Shown: positions 17,340 through 24,539 of the stretch, in pieces | Layout: the number at the start of each line of letters is the position of its first letter | How positions within the stretch are numbered: the first letter of the stretch is position 1 | Source: OLB7 sp966250335 | Lineage (GTDB): Bacteria; Bacteroidota; Ignavibacteria; OLB7 | Assembly: GCA_966250335.1 (NCBI GenBank) | Contig: CBINGZ010000024.1 | Coordinates: forward strand, 1 to 64,000 | DNA length: 64,000 bases | Direction: 5' to 3' | The notes under the pieces: generated by a model | What the model was told of the DNA's origin: nothing | The model's database searches: none | What the model saw: only the letters and a program-made list of their open reading frames with translations | Translations under genes and position numbers: made by a program

Positions 17340-18272
17340 CTACCACTCCTCGCCCGGCCCCATCACGGTCGCCTCGCGATCTATCCGGTCGAGCGAGAAC
17401 CCGGCGACAAGATCGCGGGCCGATACCGGTTCCGGCCGGTCGATCACTCCGCAGCTCCAGGCGAGCCGGCCGATCAGCTCCTCCGGGGTACGACCCGCCG
17501 CGCGCAGTTCCGCCACGGAGACCGAACCGTGCCGCTTGGCGAGGCGGGTGCCGTCGGAGGCGAGGATGAGAGGAACATGGGCGTAGAGCGGGGGGGGAGC
17601 GCCGAAGGTGCGGAAGAGAAGGATCTGCCGGGGGGTGGAATCGAGAAGGTCGTTCCCGCGGAGGACATGGGTGATCCCCATCGCGATATCATCAAGCACC
17701 ACGGCCAGCTGATAGCTGAAGACCCCATCGGCTCGCGCCACGATAAAATCTCCGGCCGCCGCGTCCACATCCTCCATGATCGTTCCGGCGACCCCGTCGT
17801 GGAATTCCACGGTCGTCCCCGGCTCCACTCTGAACCTCCAGGAAGGCTCCTTGATCTCCGCCCGTTCGGCGCGGAGGGTGGGGGAGATATCGCGACATGT
17901 GCCGGGGTAGCGGTTCCCGGCCGATCCGTGCGGCGCGCTGGCGATCTCCTTCAGTTCCCTGCGCGAGCAGTAGCAGGGGTAGATCAGTCCCCGGCGCTCC
18001 AGATCGGCGAGCGCATCGCGATAGAATCCGAAGCGGGAGGATTGAACGTACTCCGGGGCCGGCTCATTGTCCCAGTCGAGGCCGAGCCAGGTCAGATCCC
18101 GCACGATCCCCTCGGAGGCGCCCGCCGCGGCGCGCGCCCGGTCGAGATCCTCGATCCGCAGGATGATCTCACCGCCGAGCGAGCGGGCCTGCAGCCAGGC
18201 CAGGAGAAACGAGCGGGCGTTGCCGATATGCAGGTAGCCGGTGGGGCTGGGTGCGAGTCTGCCTCGAAACAT
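17340..18272 (-). CDS. gluQ: Glutamyl-Q tRNA(Asp) synthetase
   Basis: A stand-alone glutamyl-tRNA synthetase catalytic core that glutamylates queuosine in tRNA(Asp). Key features: RLAPSPTGYLHIGNARSFL with the HIGH-like motif near residue 15, RIEDLDRAR, the zinc-binding set CYC (residues about 96-98) and PGTCRD, and LAKRHGS as the KMSKS counterpart. The 310 residues lack the anticodon-binding domain of GltX, which fits GluQRS. It is convergent with the MFS gene and follows the RraA-like gene on the same strand with about 40 bp between. Confidence 0.95.
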   Translation of the reverse strand: MFRGRLAPSPTGYLHIGNARSFLLAWLQARSLGGEIILRIEDLDRARAAAGASEGIVRDLTWLGLDWDNEPAPEYVQSSRFGFYRDALADLERRGLIYPCYCSRRELKEIASAPHGSAGNRYPGTCRDISPTLRAERAEIKEPSWRFRVEPGTTVEFHDGVAGTIMEDVDAAAGDFIVARADGVFSYQLAVVLDDIAMGITHVLRGNDLLDSTPRQILLFRTFGAPPPLYAHVPLILASDGTRLAKRHGSVSVAELRAAGRTPEELIGRLAWSCGVIDRPEPVSARDLVAGFSLDRIDREATVMGPGEEW

Positions 18273-18311
18273 CGTGTCGCGTGAATGAAGACGGGCTCCG
18301 AATCGAGCGGA

Positions 18312-19007
18312 TCAGAAGCGATTGTACTTGTCGAACAGCCCGCGCGCCTCCTGACCGGAGGCGAGCCCCTGCTGCGTTGCCCCTTCTTCGTTGAGCGCCC
18401 GTTCCAGTTCGCCGTAGAGGAGATCGAACTTCTCGCCGGGGATCACGATCACGCCGTTGGCGTCGCCGAAGAGAATATCTCCCGGAACAATCGTCTGTAA
18501 TCCGCAGTAGACCGGGGTGTTGTACTTGAGCATATATCCCCGGCGCCTGATATCCTTGATGCAGCGGTAGGCGCCGAAGACCGGAAACCCGACCTCCGCG
18601 ATCTGCTCGATATCCCTGACCCCGCCGTTGACCACGGCGCCGACGGCCCCCCGCGCCTTCGCGCGGGTGCTCATCATCCCTCCCCAGAGCGCGGCGTCCA
18701 CCTCGCTGTCGGCCGAGACGACGACGAAGGCGTGGTCCGGGATGTTGTCGACCATCTCAAGAAGCGTGTGGATCTCCACGTACTCCTCGGTCGGTACCAC
18801 CCGGCAGGGGAAGGCTACTCCGCAGACCTTGAGATGGGGATCGGGGAGCATCGCCTGCAGTGAATGGTGCATCGCCCCGCTCTTGATGCCGAGCCGTTCC
18901 ATGGTGTCGGAGACGAGCGGCGTGTAGAATCGGCGCATCCCCTCCAGCATCGTCTCCAGCGAATCGTGGTGCTGCCTGACTGTCGTCATCTCCGATGTCG
19001 TCTCCAT
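18312..19007 (-). CDS. RraA-like / HMG aldolase-family protein
   Basis: A 231-residue member of the RraA/4-hydroxy-4-methyl-2-oxoglutarate aldolase family. The active-site segment is WGGMMSTRAKARGAVGAVVNGGVRD, which carries the family's GGxxxxxAxxxGxxGxVxxGxxRD pattern, followed by FPVFGAYRCIKDI. The family includes aldolases, oxaloacetate decarboxylases and the RNase E inhibitor RraA; the sequence does not decide between them. It is probably transcribed with gluQ. An ATG at residue 7 is an alternative start. Confidence 0.85.
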   Translation of the reverse strand: METTSEMTTVRQHHDSLETMLEGMRRFYTPLVSDTMERLGIKSGAMHHSLQAMLPDPHLKVCGVAFPCRVVPTEEYVEIHTLLEMVDNIPDHAFVVVSADSEVDAALWGGMMSTRAKARGAVGAVVNGGVRDIEQIAEVGFPVFGAYRCIKDIRRRGYMLKYNTPVYCGLQTIVPGDILFGDANGVIVIPGEKFDLLYGELERALNEEGATQQGLASGQEARGLFDKYNRF

Positions 19008-19301
19008 AATGAATCAATGAATCGCTGCCGACGGCGGCACGATGGTTCGGTTGATGGTTCCAGTGGTACGATCTCTCCCGTCGGTCCGATCTTCCACGGG
19101 GCCGTTTCCGTTCATGGAAACAGCGATTTCGGACGAATCGTTCGGGCGGTCAAGATGATGAAACGTGCGCTTGTTTACAACTCGCTTCCCCCCTTCCCGC
19201 CCCCGTCCGAAACGGGTTCTCTATCTTTGCGGTCCCGGGGCCGCTCGATCGGTAACGCCGCGATCCCGTGGAGAACGACAACCTCTGCCGACATCATCCC
19301 C

Positions 19302-19547
19302 ATGAAGAACATACACGAAACGCAATACGATATCTGTGTGGAGCATATCCAGGCCCTTCACAGAAACCTGGGCAGGCTCTCGCACACGATGGGAGTCTAC
19401 AGAGACTCCGATCATACGATCGATCATCTCGACTCGCCGTTCCTGCTGGATCTCAACCTCGATCTCTACGACCTGAACGCGCGCATGGAGCGGCTGATTC
19501 AACGGTTCGACCCTTCGTTCGAAGGACGATATACTTCAAACCAGTAG
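19302..19547 (+). CDS. Small conserved-looking protein, function unknown
   Basis: An 81-residue acidic protein beginning MKNIHETQYDICVEH. It is predicted to be mostly helical, with heptad-like spacing of leucines (LHRNLGRLSHTMG, LDLNLDLYDLNARMERL), and has no membrane segment. No family recognised. No good ribosome binding site is seen before the ATG. The stop is 4 bp before the next gene's start, supporting an operon and hence real coding. The preceding 294 bp (19008-19301) is a divergent promoter region without other signals. Confidence 0.5.
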   Translation: MKNIHETQYDICVEHIQALHRNLGRLSHTMGVYRDSDHTIDHLDSPFLLDLNLDLYDLNARMERLIQRFDPSFEGRYTSNQ

Positions 19548-19551
19548 GCGC

Positions 19552-20016
19552 ATGGCTCGACACAAGGATCATCGTACCGACAGCCGCAGGGGAGCGCCCG
19601 CTGCGCCCGCGCCCGAGGGATGGGCCGACCGACGTTCCCTCCTGGGAATCTCCGGCGGCATCCTTCTGATCGTCGGGACGTTCCAGCCGATCTGGACGTC
19701 GTACTCGTTCGATCTGACGATGTTGCAGACGGCCGGTCTCTACGGGCTTGTCGTGATGGCGGTTGCGCTCACGGCGGTGACTGTCGCGTTCATGAAGGCC
19801 CACTGGCTCCAGTGGGGGACCGCCGCGGTCTCCGCGCTCATGACGATACTGACCGCGCTGAAGGAGCCGAAGGCGATGGTGACGATGACGACGCAGGGAA
19901 CCCCCGGCTCCGGCCAGCCGTGGAGTCCGGCGTGGGGATGGATCCTCCTCGCCGCCGGATCACTGCTCCTACTTGCCGCGGCGTGGCCCCGGAAGGACTC
20001 GAACACTATGCGATAG
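19552..20016 (+). CDS. Small integral membrane protein, unknown family
   Basis: The 154-residue protein has four hydrophobic helices: residues about 28-46, 57-80, 87-102 and 128-145, with a basic N-terminus and a Thr/Gly-rich loop before helix 4. No family recognised. It starts 4 bp after the stop of the 81-residue gene. Its 3' end overlaps the 3' end of the convergent arsR gene by 11 bp. Confidence 0.65.
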   Translation: MARHKDHRTDSRRGAPAAPAPEGWADRRSLLGISGGILLIVGTFQPIWTSYSFDLTMLQTAGLYGLVVMAVALTAVTVAFMKAHWLQWGTAAVSALMTILTALKEPKAMVTMTTQGTPGSGQPWSPAWGWILLAAGSLLLLAAAWPRKDSNTMR

Positions 20017-20461
20017 ATCGGGGAGCTCGGCCGGTGACGGCGGGCTGTGCCTGAATCACCGGGAGCGATATTCCCGTGGGGAGTGGAGCCCCTTCGAGCT
20101 GGACCGGAAGCGACGGCGCACAGCAGACGGAGAGCAGATTCTCTCTATCCCTGATCATCTCCGGGTCGCGTTCCACCCAGGTCAGTGTCTCCTCCAGGAC
20201 CCGTGCGGCCGAGGGGTCGGAGGGGAGGGAGATCCTGTAGTGCATCCACTTCCCGTCGCGGCGCGCGGCCACCACGCCGGCGCGCCGCAGATAGGCGAGA
20301 TGGCGCGATATCTTCGGCTGGTTCGTCCCCAGCGTCTCCACCAGGAAACAGACGCAGATCTCACCCCCCCGCATAAGATTCAGGAGCCGGAGCCGTGTTC
20401 TGTCCGCAAGCGCGTTGAAGAGCGCCACCATATCGAACTGGGTACCGGAAGTACGGGGCAT
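20006..20461 (-). CDS. arsR: ArsR-family metalloregulator
   Basis: A 151-residue winged-helix repressor. Conserved elements: FNALADRTRLRLLNLM, then EICVCFLVETLGTNQPKISRHLAYLRRAGVVAARRDGKWMHYRI. Cys36 and Cys38 form the CVC sensor pair in the recognition-helix region, as in arsenite sensors, and a second cysteine pair occurs at SVCCAP near residue 113. The ATG at 20461 fits the family; the frame extends upstream without similarity. It is divergent from an aquaporin-arsC operon and probably represses both directions, releasing on arsenite or antimonite. Confidence 0.9.
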   Translation of the reverse strand: MPRTSGTQFDMVALFNALADRTRLRLLNLMRGGEICVCFLVETLGTNQPKISRHLAYLRRAGVVAARRDGKWMHYRISLPSDPSAARVLEETLTWVERDPEMIRDRENLLSVCCAPSLPVQLEGAPLPTGISLPVIQAQPAVTGRAPRSIA

Positions 20462-20766
20462 GGCGGGGTCGAATGTTATGAAATGATAACGCGGGGACCG
20501 GCTTGTGTTCAGGCCCGTTCGAGGTATGTTTGTAGCACATACGCGTTGACGAATATGTTGACGCGACGCGTGTACGGGGCCGAATGCGCCGACAGGCGCG
20601 GTTTCCCGACGAAATTCCCCGCCCGTGGGGCCGTTTCCGCCCCGCCCCTCGTCCCCCCGTGTTCCTGCGGCGACGAATATGCGCAACGCCCCGGTGACGG
20701 CAAAGCGACGGTGGGGAGGGGGGCGTCTCCGGCTCTTTACACGGTACCGAAACAATATCGACGTCA
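20462..20766. promoter_or_regulatory. Divergent ars promoter region
   Basis: About 305 bp between arsR and the aquaporin gene. An inverted repeat GTTAT-N6-ATAAC (20475-20490) lies 13 bp before the arsR start and is the best candidate for an ArsR operator. Two copies of GTTGACG about 14 bp apart near 20546-20566 are a second possible regulator or promoter element. No gene is seen. Confidence 0.5.
20475..20490. promoter_or_regulatory. Candidate ArsR operator
   Basis: GTTATGAAATGATAAC: perfect 5-base arms around a 6-base centre, close to the arsR start codon. Repression of its own gene by ArsR is the usual arrangement; binding here is inferred only from position and symmetry. Confidence 0.45.
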
Positions 20767-21543
20767 GTGGCTTCCAGTAGACCGCATTTATCCCGACTCG
20801 ATCTTTCACGCAGACTTGCCGCCGAAGCGCTCGGCACGGCCCTTCTTCTGGCGACGATCGTCGGCTCCGGCATCATGGCCGAGCGGCTTGCCGCGGGGAA
20901 CGCCGGGCTGGCTCTGCTGGCGAATTCGGTCGCGACGGGGGGGGTGCTCGTGGCCCTTATCCTGACGTTCGGCCCGATATCGGGCGCGCATTTCAATCCG
21001 GCGGTGACGCTTGCCGACGCGACGCAGCGGGGGATATCGTGGAAGGATGTTCCGGGCTATATCGCGGCGCAGTTCGCGGGGGCGTTCGCCGGTGTCGCCG
21101 TCGCGAACGTCATGTTCGACCTCCCCCTCTTTTTCGCGTCGCATCACGAGAGAAACGGCGCGGGTCAGTTGACGGGCGAGTTCGTGGCGACCTTCGGCCT
21201 GCTCTCGGTGATCTGGGGCTGCTCCCGCTACCGGCCCGGGGTTACTCCGTTTGCCGTGGGGGCGTATATCACCGGGGCGCTCTGGTACACATCATCCACG
21301 TCGTTCGCGAACCCGGCGGTGACGCTGGCACGCTCGGTCACCGACACGTTCGCGGGAATCCGCATCGACGACGTGCCCGGTTTCGTTGCCGTGCAGCTTC
21401 TGGGCGCGGCGGCGGCAACGCTTCTTTTCCGCTGGCTGACGCCGCCGCTTTCCGCCGGGGCCGATGCCGTTGTCTCGGGTCCGCCGGAGATGGTCTCCGG
21501 CGGATCGCGGGGGGATTCGCAGATATCGGGAGATCCTACATGA
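20767..21543 (+). CDS. Aquaporin-family channel in ars operon (AqpS-like)
   Basis: A 258-residue major intrinsic protein with six helices and the two half-helices marked by NPA boxes: HFNPAVTLAD and FANPAVTLARS; the arginine after the second NPA is the selectivity-filter residue. In ars operons such channels (AqpS in Sinorhizobium) let arsenite leave the cell down its gradient after ArsC reduces arsenate, replacing ArsB. That role fits here: the gene is followed by arsC with an ATGA overlap and no arsB or acr3 is nearby. The start is a GTG at 20767 with no strong ribosome binding site. Confidence 0.85.
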   Translation: MASSRPHLSRLDLSRRLAAEALGTALLLATIVGSGIMAERLAAGNAGLALLANSVATGGVLVALILTFGPISGAHFNPAVTLADATQRGISWKDVPGYIAAQFAGAFAGVAVANVMFDLPLFFASHHERNGAGQLTGEFVATFGLLSVIWGCSRYRPGVTPFAVGAYITGALWYTSSTSFANPAVTLARSVTDTFAGIRIDDVPGFVAVQLLGAAAATLLFRWLTPPLSAGADAVVSGPPEMVSGGSRGDSQISGDPT

Positions 21544-22010
21544 ACACCCAGTCAGAACAACAAGAGAGTTACAACATCCAGACCATGAGCGAACCACTAC
21601 GCGTTCTGTTCGTCTGCACCGGCAATTCCGCGCGCAGCCAGATGGCAGAAGGGCTGCTGCGTCATTTCGGCGGGGGGCGGTACGAAGTCCACAGCGCCGG
21701 CACGAATCCGACATCCCTTCGTCCGGAGGCCGTCGAGGTGATGCGGGAGGCGGGCATCGACATTTCGGGACAGAAATCCAAGTCTCTGGAGGAGTATATC
21801 GGACAGGATTTCGATTACGTCATCACCGTCTGCAGCAAGGCCAAGGAGAGCTGCCCGGTCTTCCCGGGCGATACCGATCATATCGCATGGGATTTCGACG
21901 ACCCGGCCGAAGTCCAGGGCTCGGAGGAGAAGCGCATGCACGAGTTCCGGCGCGTCCGCGACGAGATCCATCAGCGGCTGAGCCTCTTCATGTCGGCGGA
22001 TCACCGGTAG
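21540..22010 (+). CDS. arsC: Arsenate reductase, thioredoxin-coupled (LMW-PTP fold)
   Basis: Reduces arsenate to arsenite. The P-loop is FVCTGNSARSQMAEG with the nucleophile Cys26, and the redox pair Cys98 and Cys105 sits in TVCSKAKESCP, with the same 7-residue spacing as Cys82-Cys89 of the staphylococcal enzyme. The conserved WDFDDPAE follows. Starting from the ATG at 21540, which overlaps the aquaporin stop (ATGA), there are 156 residues; a second ATG at 21585 gives the usual family length and may be the true start. Confidence 0.9.
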   Translation: MNTQSEQQESYNIQTMSEPLRVLFVCTGNSARSQMAEGLLRHFGGGRYEVHSAGTNPTSLRPEAVEVMREAGIDISGQKSKSLEEYIGQDFDYVITVCSKAKESCPVFPGDTDHIAWDFDDPAEVQGSEEKRMHEFRRVRDEIHQRLSLFMSADHR

Positions 22011-22076
22011 ATCGTTGTAGGATGTTTTGTCCGATACCTGTGCCGGACGGTCCGGTATAGATATCGGATAACGAGA

Positions 22077-22112
22077 GGAAGCAGGCGACGGCCGATACCG
22101 TCGCCTGCTTCC
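22077..22112. terminator. Bidirectional terminator hairpin between arsC and the SDR gene
   Basis: Perfect 15-bp arms (GGAAGCAGGCGACGG and complement) with a 6-base loop, placed between convergent genes. The right arm ends 2 bp before the SDR stop codon. T-rich sequence is weak on both sides. Confidence 0.7.
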
Positions 22113-22114
22113 GT

Positions 22115-23074
22115 TCATGCGATTTCCGGGAACGGGATTTCCACGATGCCGTCGAACCAGTAGCTGTAGAAGGTCTCGTCGCACGCCTTGATCGGCTTGC
22201 CGAACGCCTCCGCGAAATATCGTCCCCAGTGCGGAGTCGCTCCGTCGATATCGGTGAACCCGTACTCCTCGGAAAGCCCCCACGAGCTGAACACACGACC
22301 GTTCTTCCGCGACAGATCGGGATCTGCCGCCAGCGCCGCCACGGCGCGCCCCACGAAGAAGGGGGTCTCCGACGCGATGAAATGCGGGTCCGTCGCCGTC
22401 CCCTCCCGCCAGTTCTCGACCGTCACGCCGTAGAGCTCCAGCATTGCCTCCGACCGGAGATATCCCGGTGTGACCGCCAGGGCGGTCACACCGTGCCGGC
22501 GCAGATCGCGCGACATGGCGAACGCCAGGCGGATGACCGACGTCTTCACAAGATCGTAGTACAGAGTGCCGCGATAGCCGAAGCTGTCGCCGTCGGTGAT
22601 CTCCACGATCAGACCGCTCCCGCGCTCGATCATCAGCGGCGCTGCATATCGGCTTGTGATAATATGCGAGTTCACCGCCCGCTCGATCATCAGCAGGCCG
22701 TTCTCCAGCGAATGTTCCCAGAAGGGGGCGGTGAACTCGGTGAGAGCATCGCCGCCCCATACGTCGTTGACCAGGATATCGAGCTTCCCCTCATCGCTCC
22801 TGATCCGTTCGAACAGTCCCTGCACCTGCTCCGGGAGGGTGTGATCCACCTGTTCGTATCGTCCGATTCCTCCATGCGCCGTGACCATCTCGGCCGTCTC
22901 TTCTATCGTCTCCGGGCGGTTCCCGGTCGCCGGGTTCCCCCGGACGCTCCGTCCCGTGCAGTAGACCGTCGCCCCTGCCTCCCCCAGCATGCACGCTATG
23001 CCGCGCCCGGCGCCGCGGGTCGCCCCCGCCACCACGGCGATCTTCCCTTCAAGCTTTCGTGTCGGGTGTTCCAT
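22115..23074 (-). CDS. Short-chain dehydrogenase/reductase
   Basis: A 319-residue NAD(P)-binding Rossmann enzyme. The cofactor glycine motif is VAGATRGAGRGIA near residue 15, LDILVNDVWGGD matches the NNAG-like motif, and the catalytic YxxxK is in LYYDLVKT. It is longer than a classical SDR because of a C-terminal tail (residues about 260-319) rich in aromatic residues. The start at 23074 is preceded by AGGA at suitable distance; the frame continues to 23131. Substrate not predictable. An internal 28-base palindrome at 22466-22493 is noted separately. Confidence 0.85.
   Translation of the reverse strand: MEHPTRKLEGKIAVVAGATRGAGRGIACMLGEAGATVYCTGRSVRGNPATGNRPETIEETAEMVTAHGGIGRYEQVDHTLPEQVQGLFERIRSDEGKLDILVNDVWGGDALTEFTAPFWEHSLENGLLMIERAVNSHIITSRYAAPLMIERGSGLIVEITDGDSFGYRGTLYYDLVKTSVIRLAFAMSRDLRRHGVTALAVTPGYLRSEAMLELYGVTVENWREGTATDPHFIASETPFFVGRAVAALAADPDLSRKNGRVFSSWGLSEEYGFTDIDGATPHWGRYFAEAFGKPIKACDETFYSYWFDGIVEIPFPEIA
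22466..22493. repeat. Perfect palindrome inside the SDR coding sequence
   Basis: Thirteen-base perfect arms (CGGTGTGACCGCC and complement) separated by 2 bases. It encodes part of GVTALAVTPG, so the near-repeat GVT/VTP contributes to the symmetry. Confidence 0.6.
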
Positions 23075-23423
23075 CGGTTGTTCCTGTAATGTGATCTCCA
23101 TGAGAATTTCATGGAAACGTGAGGCGGGCAATATACAGACCCCGCCTGTCGCCGACCTTCTTCAGACCGGCGCAACATGGTGAAACCTGTAATCGCCGAA
23201 TCCTTGAAGAATTCCGGTGTACACACGAACCTCTCACCACCTCACACGCATTTACATTTCTTTACACGTAATCGTGCGACATCCGATACGGACCGGAGGT
23301 CTATGTACACGCAAGGCGTTGAAAACCTCACACTTCGGATTCGTGAGATGCCTGCCGGGTCGATTCCGGCTCGTGAAGGCGTGGAAGGCCAGGCAACTCA
23401 TCCTCATTCGATCACGACAGAAC
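23075..23423. other. Divergent promoter region, SDR to propeller gene
   Basis: About 350 bp. An operator-like inverted repeat CCATGA-N5-TCATGG is at 23098-23114, 24 bp before the SDR start. The half toward the propeller gene is T- and AC-rich (23220-23280) and probably holds its promoter. I saw no Fur box despite the iron-type receptor downstream. Confidence 0.45.
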
Positions 23424-24461
23424 ATGACACTCCATACCCGGATCGCGCGCGGCTCGGCCGCACTCTTCGCCCTTCTCCTTCCGGCGCTTCTCCTGATCTC
23501 CCCCTCTGCGGGGCTTGCCCAGAAGGGGACGCCGACCAAGGCGTTCGTCGTCAACATCCTCGACTCGACCGTCTCCGACATCGATCTCAGCACGATGACG
23601 GAGCTGCGCCGGATCAAGGTGGGGGCCCGCCCCTACTACCCCTGCGTGACCGCCGACAATTCGGTCGTTGCGGTGACGGTGGAAGGGGAGGAGAAGGTGA
23701 AGTTCTACGACGTCGCCACCCTGAAGCCGCGCGGTGAGATCAGCGTCGGCAAGATGTACGCCGAGCACCTGATGCTCCTGCCGGACGGTCGCCAGGCGGT
23801 GCTCGCCAATCGCGCCCGGAACGCCCTGATCTTCATCGACCTGATCGAGGGGAAGGAGCTGGCGGTGATCGAGGTGAACGCGCCGCACAACATCCGCGTG
23901 GGGCCGAGCGGCCGCTATGTCTACGTCCAGAGCAAGATCGATCCGGCGATCTCGATCGTCGACATCAAGGAGCGGAAGGTCGTCAAGCGGCACCCCCTGA
24001 AGCTGGTCCCCCGAGGGCTCGCCGTCTCTCCGGATGAGAAGACGATATGGTTCGGCGCCAACTGGATCAACGCCCTCTTCGGCATGGACGCCGCCACCGG
24101 CAAGATCCTCCACGCGATCTCCATTCCGGTCCCCTCCACCGCTCCTCTCCTCCAGGAGAACACCTACCACGGCCTGGAGTTCGTCGGCGAGCATACGCTG
24201 CTGGCCGCGAACGAGGGGAACTCCACGCTGGACGCGATCGACATCCGCACCGGAACCTGGACCATGCGCACGACCGATGTGGCTCGTCCCGCCGGGCTGC
24301 TGGCCCTGCCGGGAACGCTGAACGAATTCATCATCGCGAACAAGGCCGACAACAGCGTGGCGCACGGCCGGATCGACGGGGGATCGATGGTGATGATGAA
24401 GAGGGGGGTGTTCGGCAACGGAGAAGATCTCTTCGCGAAACGATTCGCTTTCCATAACTGA
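23424..24461 (+). CDS. Secreted YVTN-type beta-propeller protein
   Basis: The 345-residue protein has a signal peptide (MTLHTRIARGSAALFALLLP, cleavage near GLAQ). The mature part is a propeller built of YVTN-like repeats: AFVVNILDSTVSDIDLSTM, VAVTVEGEEKVKFYDVATL, AVLANRARNALIFIDLIEG, VYVQSKIDPAISIVDIKE and IWFGANWINALFGMDAATG. Residues after 250 keep the pattern (LLAANEGNSTLDAIDIRTG). It is 78 bp upstream of a TonB-dependent receptor on the same strand, so it may assist the receptor at the cell surface or periplasm. Frame open upstream to 23217, but only from 23424 does a signal peptide appear. Confidence 0.8.
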   Translation: MTLHTRIARGSAALFALLLPALLLISPSAGLAQKGTPTKAFVVNILDSTVSDIDLSTMTELRRIKVGARPYYPCVTADNSVVAVTVEGEEKVKFYDVATLKPRGEISVGKMYAEHLMLLPDGRQAVLANRARNALIFIDLIEGKELAVIEVNAPHNIRVGPSGRYVYVQSKIDPAISIVDIKERKVVKRHPLKLVPRGLAVSPDEKTIWFGANWINALFGMDAATGKILHAISIPVPSTAPLLQENTYHGLEFVGEHTLLAANEGNSTLDAIDIRTGTWTMRTTDVARPAGLLALPGTLNEFIIANKADNSVAHGRIDGGSMVMMKRGVFGNGEDLFAKRFAFHN

Positions 24462-24466
24462 ATTCC

Positions 24467-24487
24467 GGGCGGAGCCCGGCTCCGCCC
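24467..24487 (+). terminator. Hairpin between the propeller and TonB receptor genes
   Basis: Perfect 9-bp arms GGGCGGAGC/GCTCCGCCC with a 3-base loop, starting 6 bp after the propeller stop codon. No T-run follows, so it may be an attenuator that lowers expression of the receptor, or an mRNA-stabilising end. Confidence 0.5.
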
Positions 24488-24539
24488 CTCTCAGGTATTC
24501 TCTCCCGTTCACGAACACTCATCCAGGACAAGGAGCACA

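Noticed and set aside
22466..22493. CRP-type site, because it contains TGTGA and TCACA
   Set aside because: The spacing between TGTGA and TCACA is 12 bases rather than 6, and it lies within a gene.
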